Positions 13,225-18,370 of a DNA stretch of 18,370 bases are shown here, one piece after another. How positions within the stretch are numbered: the stretch's first letter is position 1; the number at the start of each line of letters is the position of its first letter. The DNA comes from an uncultured bacterium (GTDB lineage: Bacteria; Planctomycetota; Phycisphaerae; Phycisphaerales; UBA1924). The notes under the pieces were generated by a model. The model saw only the letters and a program-made list of their open reading frames with translations, did not search any database and had not been told where the DNA came from. A program made the translations under genes and the position numbers. Location: contig CALKYH010000122.1 in the NCBI GenBank assembly GCA_938003595.1, forward strand, positions 1 to 18,370. The letters are read 5' to 3'.

Positions 13225-14562
13225 ATGGGCAAGAACCAGGATTTGATGAACCGTCGAGACGCCGTCATGCCCCGCGGGGCCGGGCGGTTTCATCCGCTTT
13301 CCACGGCGGCTTCGGCCAGGGGCGCGATCATCACGGATGTCGAGGGGCGGGAGCTGATCGACTTCGCCGGCGGGATCGGCGTGATGAATGTCGGTCACTG
13401 CGACCCGGGCGTGGTGGCGGCGATCCAGAAGCAGGCGGCGACGCTGACGCACGCCTGCATCCATGTGTCCACCTACGAGCCGTATGTGGCGCTGTGCGAG
13501 AAGCTGGCCTCGATGTTCCCGCACGGGGACGCGACCAAGGTGTTGCTGGTGAACACGGGCGCCGAGGCGGTCGAGAACGCGATCAAGGTGGCGCGGCAGG
13601 CGACGGGCCGGCAGGCGGTGATCTGCTACACGGAGTCGTTCCACGGGCGCACGATGATGGCGATGTCGCTGACCTCGAAGGTGGGGTACAAGGTCGGCTG
13701 CGGCCCGTTCGCGCCGGAGGTGTACCGGCTGCCGTTCCCGAACCGGACCAAGTACGGGCAGGGGCTGAGCGAGGCGGCGTTCGTGGAGCGGGAGCTGCTG
13801 AGGTTCCGTCAGGCGCTGGTGCACACCGTGCCGGCGGAGCATGTGGCGGCGGTGATCATCGAGCCGGTGCAGGGCGAGGGCGGGTTCACGCCGGCGCCGT
13901 TCGCGTACCTGCGCGGGCTGCGGAAGATCTGCGATGAGTTCGGGATCGTGCTGATCCTGGACGAGGTGCAGACGGGGTTCGGGCGCACCGGCAAGTGGGC
14001 GGCGTACGAGCACTCGGGCGTGACGCCGGACCTGTCCACCTGGGCGAAGTCGATGGGCGGCGGGCTGCCGATCTCGGCGGTGGTCGGCAAGGCCGCGATC
14101 ATGGACAGCGCGAAGCCCGGCACGCTGGGCGGGACCTATGGCGGCAACCCGGTGGCGTGCGCCGCGGCGCTGGCGGCGATCGCGTCCATGGAGAAGATGA
14201 ACATCAACGCGCGGGGCGAGGCGATCGGGCGCACGATCCGCGAGCGGTTCCTCCAGATGCAGAAGGCGCACCCGGGGTTGATCGGCGAGGTGCGCGGGCT
14301 GGGGGCGATGATCGCGATGGAGCTTGTGGTGGACGGGGACCTGGAACGGCCGAACGGGGAGGCGGCGGCGAAGCTCATGCAGGCGTGCTGGGAGCGCGGG
14401 CTGCTGATCGTGACGGCGGGCGCCGCGGCGAACAACATCCGGACGCTGGCGCCGCTGGTCATCACGGACGAGCAGCTGGCGCGCGGTCTGGACATCCTGG
14501 AAGCATCACTGGAGGTGGTGGCGGGCGGCGCCCGCGGCCCCCGGAAGCCCGTCAACGCCTGA
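13225..14562 (+). CDS. gabT: GABA-type omega-amino acid aminotransferase (class III, PLP)
   Basis: A 445-aa class III aminotransferase that moves an omega-amino group (4-aminobutyrate or 5-aminovalerate) to 2-oxoglutarate, releasing a semialdehyde for the dehydrogenase upstream. Family motifs: FAGGIGVMNVGHCDP (~47-61), phosphate-binding TGAEAVENA (111-119), ESFHGRT (137-143), EPVQGEGG (213-220), LDEVQTGFGRTG (D246) and the PLP lysine K275 in STWAKSMGGG, followed by GTYGGNP. The start is set at ATG 13225 because GGAGG lies 6 nt upstream and homologous proteins begin near here; an in-frame TTG at 13174 would add an unlikely leader. It is 10 nt from the next gene and clearly co-transcribed. GabT, DavT and putrescine transaminases overlap in sequence, so the substrate is set by context only. 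Confidence 0.92.
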   Translation: MGKNQDLMNRRDAVMPRGAGRFHPLSTAASARGAIITDVEGRELIDFAGGIGVMNVGHCDPGVVAAIQKQAATLTHACIHVSTYEPYVALCEKLASMFPHGDATKVLLVNTGAEAVENAIKVARQATGRQAVICYTESFHGRTMMAMSLTSKVGYKVGCGPFAPEVYRLPFPNRTKYGQGLSEAAFVERELLRFRQALVHTVPAEHVAAVIIEPVQGEGGFTPAPFAYLRGLRKICDEFGIVLILDEVQTGFGRTGKWAAYEHSGVTPDLSTWAKSMGGGLPISAVVGKAAIMDSAKPGTLGGTYGGNPVACAAALAAIASMEKMNINARGEAIGRTIRERFLQMQKAHPGLIGEVRGLGAMIAMELVVDGDLERPNGEAAAKLMQACWERGLLIVTAGAAANNIRTLAPLVITDEQLARGLDILEASLEVVAGGARGPRKPVNA

Positions 14563-14572
14563 TAAGGACCCC

Positions 14573-15505
14573 ATGATCCCATTCGCCATCGCCGCTCTTC
14601 AGTTGCATGTCTCGGCCGAGCGGTCGAACATCGAGTACATCCGCACGCGGCTCGACACGCTGATGCACCTGTATCCATGGGTGCAGATGGTGGTGCTGAG
14701 CGAGCTGGCGCCGTTCGGGCCGTTGAAGGTCCACGCGGAGACGCTGCCGGGGCCGACGGAGGCGCTGTTCCAGAGCTGGGCGGCGCGGCACAAGATCTGG
14801 TTCATCCCGGGGTCGATGTACGAGCACAAGGACGGGGTGATCTACAACACGGCGTCGGTCATCAACCCCGAGGGCGAGGTGGTGGCGCGGCATCGGAAGA
14901 TGTTCCCGTTCCTGCCCTACGAAGAGGGCGTGGCGCTGGGCGATGAGTTCGTGGTGTTCGATGTGCCGGGGATCGGGCGGTTCGGGCTGAGCATCTGCTA
15001 CGACATGTGGTTCCCGGAGACGACGCGCACGCTGGCGGCGATGGGCGCCGAGGTGATCATCCATCCGACGATGACGCCGACGATCGATCGCGATGTGGAG
15101 TTGGCGATCGCGCGGGCGACGGCGGCGACGAACCAGTGCTTCATGATCGATGTGAACGGGTCCGGCGACGGGGGCAACGGGCGGTCGATCATCGTGGGGC
15201 CGTTCGGCGATGTGCTGTATCAGGCGGGCCACGGCGAGGAGATGATGCCGATCGAGATCGATGTGGCGCGGGTGCGGCGATCGCGGGAGTTCGGCTTCCG
15301 CGGGCTGGGCCAGCCGCTCAAGAGCTTCCGGGATCGGCGCGTGGAGTTTGATGTGTACTCGCGCGAGCGGCCGCTGGACGGCTATCTGCGGACGCTGGGG
15401 GCGCTCGCCAAGCCGGTGCGGGGGTCGCGCGTGGGGATCGACGGGCATGTGGCGGGTCCGGCCGGGGCGCACTCGCCGCTGGCGACGCCGCAGGAGAAGG
15501 CATGA
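14573..15505 (+). CDS. Nitrilase-superfamily carbon-nitrogen hydrolase (amidase)
   Basis: A 310-aa cytosolic amidohydrolase. The catalytic triad is complete: E44 (VLSELAPFG), K109 (RHRKMFPF) and C142 (SICYDMWFPE). The conserved YNTASVINPEGEVVARHRK block precedes the Lys. The ~50-residue tail past the core domain (from about 260) is longer than in the smallest members, and its last ~25 residues are Gly/Ala/Pro-rich. Candidate substrates given the operon are N-carbamoylputrescine, 4-guanidinobutyramide, 5-aminovaleramide or another omega-amino amide; sequence does not choose. The start follows the gabT stop by 10 nt with AAGGA upstream. Its end overlaps the next start by 4 nt (ATGA), so the two are translationally coupled and probably act in consecutive steps. 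Confidence 0.9.
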   Translation: MIPFAIAALQLHVSAERSNIEYIRTRLDTLMHLYPWVQMVVLSELAPFGPLKVHAETLPGPTEALFQSWAARHKIWFIPGSMYEHKDGVIYNTASVINPEGEVVARHRKMFPFLPYEEGVALGDEFVVFDVPGIGRFGLSICYDMWFPETTRTLAAMGAEVIIHPTMTPTIDRDVELAIARATAATNQCFMIDVNGSGDGGNGRSIIVGPFGDVLYQAGHGEEMMPIEIDVARVRRSREFGFRGLGQPLKSFRDRRVEFDVYSRERPLDGYLRTLGALAKPVRGSRVGIDGHVAGPAGAHSPLATPQEKA

Positions 15506-18348
15506 GCGAGGCGAAGGACCAGGCATCTCGACCGCCAGCCGGCGGACCGCCGTCGATCCGCGCGAGGCGGTTCGAGGCGGCGCAGCTTCGTCTGGACACC
15601 TGGAACGAGCTGCAGTACCAGACGAACTGGCTGCACGAGGCGCACGACGCGAAGATCGACTGCGAGGAGCCGCGGGCGAAGGTGCAGGCGAGCCTGGACA
15701 CGCTGCGGTCGATGGAGATCTACTGGGCGTTCCCGGGCGCTGAGGCGGTCGAGGAGCTGATTGCGCTGTTCGAGAGGGATGATCACGAGCGGCTCGCGGA
15801 GCGGACGACCTGGCTGACGCGGCAGCTCATCAGCGAGGCGCACCGGGAGCGAGGGGGCAAGGCGCTGGAGGCCGAGCACGAGGAGCACGGCAAGCGGCGG
15901 CGCGAGGAGCGGGATCCCACGACGGATCGGCGGCACGGCAAGCGGCCGTACTTCGAGCTGCTCATCGTGGGGACAATGGACGAGGACGAGCGCGCGGACT
16001 ACCGGCGGCTGCTGGAGGCGGCGCGCCGGGACGAGGACGAGTTCATCTACGACCTGGTGTTCGTGCCGAGCTTTCAGGACGCGGTGATCGCGGCGCTGGT
16101 GAACCCGACGATCCAGGCGGCGGTGCTGCGGTACTCGTTCCCGTTCGGGACGGCGAACACGAACGACATCTTCCGGCGGTATCTGGATGTGGTGGCGGCG
16201 GAGCAGCCGGCGCGGACCTATGGCCTGGCGCGATCGGCGACGCTGGCGCAGCTGCTGCGTCGGCTTCGTCCGGAGCTGGACCTGTACCTGGTGACGGACG
16301 CGTCGCTGGAGGAGGTCGCCGAGCACAGCGGGCGGGTGTTCTCACGGACCTTCCACCGGCACGACACGCATGTGGACCTGCACCAGAGCGTGCTCAAGGG
16401 CGTGCGGGCGCGGTACGAGACGCCGTTCTTCGACGCGCTGCGCCGGTACACGGCCAAGCCGACCGGAATGTTCCACGCGCTGCCGGTGTCGCGCGGGAAG
16501 TCGGTGAACAACTCGCACTGGATCCGGGATTTCGGGCGGTTCTACGGGGCGAACCTGTTCCTGGCGGAGACGAGCTCGACCAGCGGCGGGCTGGACTCGC
16601 TGCTGGCGCCGAGCGGGCCGATCAAGAAGGCGCAGGAGGCGGCGGCGCGGGCGTTCGGGGCGCGGAAGACCTTCTTCGTGACGAACGGGACCTCGACGGC
16701 GAACAAGATCGTGATGCAGGGGCTGGTGCGCCCGGACGACATCGTGCTGCTGTCGCGGGACTGCCACAAGAGCCACCACTACGCGCTGCTGCTGGCGGGG
16801 GCGCGGCCGGTGTATCTCGATCCGTACTCGCTGCCGGAGTACTCGATCTACGGCGGGGTGTCGCTGGAGGACATCAAGCGGACGCTGCTGGGCCTGCGCC
16901 GAGCCGGCAAGCTGGACCAGGTGCGGATGCTGCTGCTGACGAACTGCACCTTCGACGGGGTGAGCTATCAGCCCGAGCGGGTGATGGCGGAGGTCCTGGC
17001 GATCAAGCCGGACATGATCTTCCTGTGGGACGAGGCGTGGTACGCGTTCGCGCGGTTCAACCCGATGCTGCGCCGCCGGACGGCGATGGGCGGGGCGGCG
17101 CGGCTGCGGGAGCAGATGAAGGCGCCGGACGCGCAGGCGCAGCACGACGCGTGGCGGGCCGAGTTCGAAGCGCGGGCGGGCGACAACGACGACGCGTGGC
17201 TGGCCGAGCGGCTGCGGCCGGACCCGAGCCGGACGCGCCTGCGGGTGTACGCGACGCATTCGACGCACAAGACGCTCACCTCGCTGCGGCAGGGGTCGAT
17301 GATCCATGTGTTCGACCAGGACTTCGATTCGAAGTCGCGGGAGGCGTTCGACGACGCCTTCATGACGCACACCTCGACCTCGCCGAACTACCAGATTCTC
17401 GCGTCGCTGGATGTGGGCCGGCGGCAGGTGGAGCTGGAGGGGTACGAGCTGGTGCAGCGGAGCATCGGGCTGGCGATGTCGCTGCGGCGGAGCATCTACG
17501 AGCACCCGCAGATCAAGCGGTGGTTCAGCGTGCTGCGCCCGGCGGACATGATCCCCGAGCCGCAGCGGGCGTCGGGGATCGAGTTCTACTACGACCCGAC
17601 CCAGGGCTGGGCGCGGATGGACGAGGCTTTCCGGGCGGACGAGTTCACACTGGACCCGACGCGGGTGACGGTGCATGTGGGGCGGACGGGCATGGACGGG
17701 ACGGAGTTCCGCCAGATGCTGATGGACCGCTTCGACATCCAGATCAACAAGACGAGCCGCAACACGGCGCTGTTCATGACGAACATCGGGATGACGCGGG
17801 GCGACATCGCGCACCTGGTGGAGTGCCTGGCGACGATCGCCCAGGAGATGGACGAGAAGGTGGCGGGCATGAGCGGCGGCGAGCGGCGGGCGTTCGACCG
17901 GCGGGTCGAGAGCCTGACGCGCGAGACGCCGCCGCTGCCGGACTTCGGGCGTTTCCACCCGCGGTTCGCGAGCGACCCGACGGGGGCGACGCGCGAGGGC
18001 GACATGCGCGCGGCGTTCTTCATGACCTACGACGAGAACAACTGCGAGCATGTGCGGCTGGACGCCTCGGCGCTGGCGCTGCTCGACGGGGGGCGCGAGC
18101 TGGTGTCGGCGGCGTTCATCACGCCGTACCCGCCGGGTTTCCCGGTGCTGGTGCCGGGGCAGCTCATCTCGCGCGGCATTCTCCAGTACCTTCTGGCCTC
18201 CGATGTGAAGGAGGTCCACGGGCTGAACCCGGGGCTCGGCCTGCGCGTGTTCACGGAGGCGGCGCTGGCGGCGCCCGACCAGGCCCGATCCACCTCGATC
18301 CTCTCGACTCCCCCTGCTCCCGCGGCAGCGCGGGAGGGAAAGCGATAG
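15502..18348 (+). CDS. Orn/Lys/Arg decarboxylase-fold PLP enzyme, unusually long (948 aa)
   Basis: A 948-aa protein of the prokaryotic ornithine/lysine/arginine decarboxylase class (about 700-760 aa is usual). Residues ~150-300 look like the N-terminal wing domain (FELLIVGTM, YDLVFVPSFQDAVIAAL). The PLP core follows: GPIKKAQEAAARAFGA, FVTNGTSTANKIV (392-404), SRDCHKSHHYALLLAGA (418-434), LWDEAWYAF with D510, and the PLP lysine K590 in ATHSTHKTLTSLRQGSM. Towards the C-terminus comes FITPYPPGFPVLVPG. Extra sequence lies at the N-terminus (first ~148 residues, highly charged) and between D510 and K590 (an insert of roughly 45 residues). Decarboxylation of arginine, ornithine or lysine is predicted; substrate is undetermined. 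An overlap of 4 nt couples it to the amidase. The C-terminal ~35 residues are disordered. Confidence 0.88.
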   Translation: MSEAKDQASRPPAGGPPSIRARRFEAAQLRLDTWNELQYQTNWLHEAHDAKIDCEEPRAKVQASLDTLRSMEIYWAFPGAEAVEELIALFERDDHERLAERTTWLTRQLISEAHRERGGKALEAEHEEHGKRRREERDPTTDRRHGKRPYFELLIVGTMDEDERADYRRLLEAARRDEDEFIYDLVFVPSFQDAVIAALVNPTIQAAVLRYSFPFGTANTNDIFRRYLDVVAAEQPARTYGLARSATLAQLLRRLRPELDLYLVTDASLEEVAEHSGRVFSRTFHRHDTHVDLHQSVLKGVRARYETPFFDALRRYTAKPTGMFHALPVSRGKSVNNSHWIRDFGRFYGANLFLAETSSTSGGLDSLLAPSGPIKKAQEAAARAFGARKTFFVTNGTSTANKIVMQGLVRPDDIVLLSRDCHKSHHYALLLAGARPVYLDPYSLPEYSIYGGVSLEDIKRTLLGLRRAGKLDQVRMLLLTNCTFDGVSYQPERVMAEVLAIKPDMIFLWDEAWYAFARFNPMLRRRTAMGGAARLREQMKAPDAQAQHDAWRAEFEARAGDNDDAWLAERLRPDPSRTRLRVYATHSTHKTLTSLRQGSMIHVFDQDFDSKSREAFDDAFMTHTSTSPNYQILASLDVGRRQVELEGYELVQRSIGLAMSLRRSIYEHPQIKRWFSVLRPADMIPEPQRASGIEFYYDPTQGWARMDEAFRADEFTLDPTRVTVHVGRTGMDGTEFRQMLMDRFDIQINKTSRNTALFMTNIGMTRGDIAHLVECLATIAQEMDEKVAGMSGGERRAFDRRVESLTRETPPLPDFGRFHPRFASDPTGATREGDMRAAFFMTYDENNCEHVRLDASALALLDGGRELVSAAFITPYPPGFPVLVPGQLISRGILQYLLASDVKEVHGLNPGLGLRVFTEAALAAPDQARSTSILSTPPAPAAAREGKR
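18317..18336 (+). other. Hairpin inside the decarboxylase 3' end
   Basis: CTCCCGC at 18317-18323 pairs perfectly with GCGGGAG at 18330-18336 across a 6-nt loop, 10 nt before the stop codon. There is no T-tract, and the next gene begins 16 nt after the stem, so it may modulate read-through or translation coupling rather than terminate. It could also be a remnant of a small palindromic repeat. Confidence 0.35.
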
Positions 18349-18352
18349 ACCC

Positions 18353-18370
18353 ATGGCGAAGAAGAAGACG
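18353..18370 (+). CDS. Start of a further operon gene (truncated by window end)
   Basis: An ATG 4 nt after the decarboxylase stop opens a frame reading MAKKKT up to the window edge. The spacing suggests the operon continues. Only six residues are visible, so no identity can be given. Confidence 0.45.

Noticed and set aside
16342..18354. Very long antisense open frame (about 670 codons) opposite the decarboxylase
   Set aside because: Arg/Pro/His-rich composition typical of an antisense shadow in high-GC DNA; the sense protein has full family motifs.

Overview
The window is high-GC bacterial DNA that looks chromosomal. It most likely comes from a planctomycete of the class Phycisphaerae. The clues are the paired dockerin/EF-hand-like C-terminal repeats of the type DLNGDGVVNFEDLN on two exported proteins, a YHS-like plus DUF2231-like membrane protein, and extreme GC bias at third codon positions. 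The taxonomic call is inference. No complete tRNA or rRNA gene, CRISPR array, transposase or phage gene was found.

Layout. (1) Positions 1-725, plus strand: the end of an unrecognised, probably exported protein, then a small secreted protein with two dockerin-like repeats. (2) Positions ~846-5715, minus strand: a run of nine genes. Read in the direction of transcription (right to left) these are a cytosolic histidine kinase and its LuxR-type response regulator (overlapping by 8 nt), an unknown helical protein, a DUF892/YciE-like ferritin-fold protein, a 47-aa disordered protein, a 76-aa disordered protein, a DUF3309 mini membrane protein, a DUF3185 membrane protein, and an unknown helical protein whose 3' end is unclear. 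It resembles a stress-response island led by a two-component system. (3) Positions 5716-6067: a gap holding a fragment resembling a tRNA 3' end and the second copy of a G-rich repeat. The first copy abuts the start of the unknown gene at 1325. (4) Positions 6068-11625: a YHS/DUF2231-like membrane protein, a secreted M64-type metallopeptidase with dockerin-like repeats, a PfpI/DJ-1-like protein (minus), cardiolipin synthase (plus) and an MBL-fold hydrolase (minus). (5) Positions 11710 to the end, plus strand: a tightly packed metabolic operon of succinate-semialdehyde dehydrogenase, GABA-type aminotransferase, nitrilase-family amidase and a 948-aa Orn/Lys/Arg-decarboxylase-fold enzyme, with a further gene starting 4 nt later.

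How the genes may work together. The last operon most plausibly turns a basic amino acid or polyamine, through an amide or amine intermediate, into an omega-amino acid, a semialdehyde and finally a dicarboxylate such as succinate. Its gene content (gabD/davD-like, gabT/davT-like, nitrilase-like and a PLP decarboxylase) parallels both the arginine-decarboxylase-to-GABA route and the Pseudomonas lysine Dav route. In the latter comparison an OKR-fold enzyme stands where the lysine monooxygenase would be. This operon and the G-quadruplex-capable repeat beside a tRNA-like scar are the most notable items. Several genes also show a -10-like box 7-8 nt before the start codon, suggesting leaderless mRNAs.
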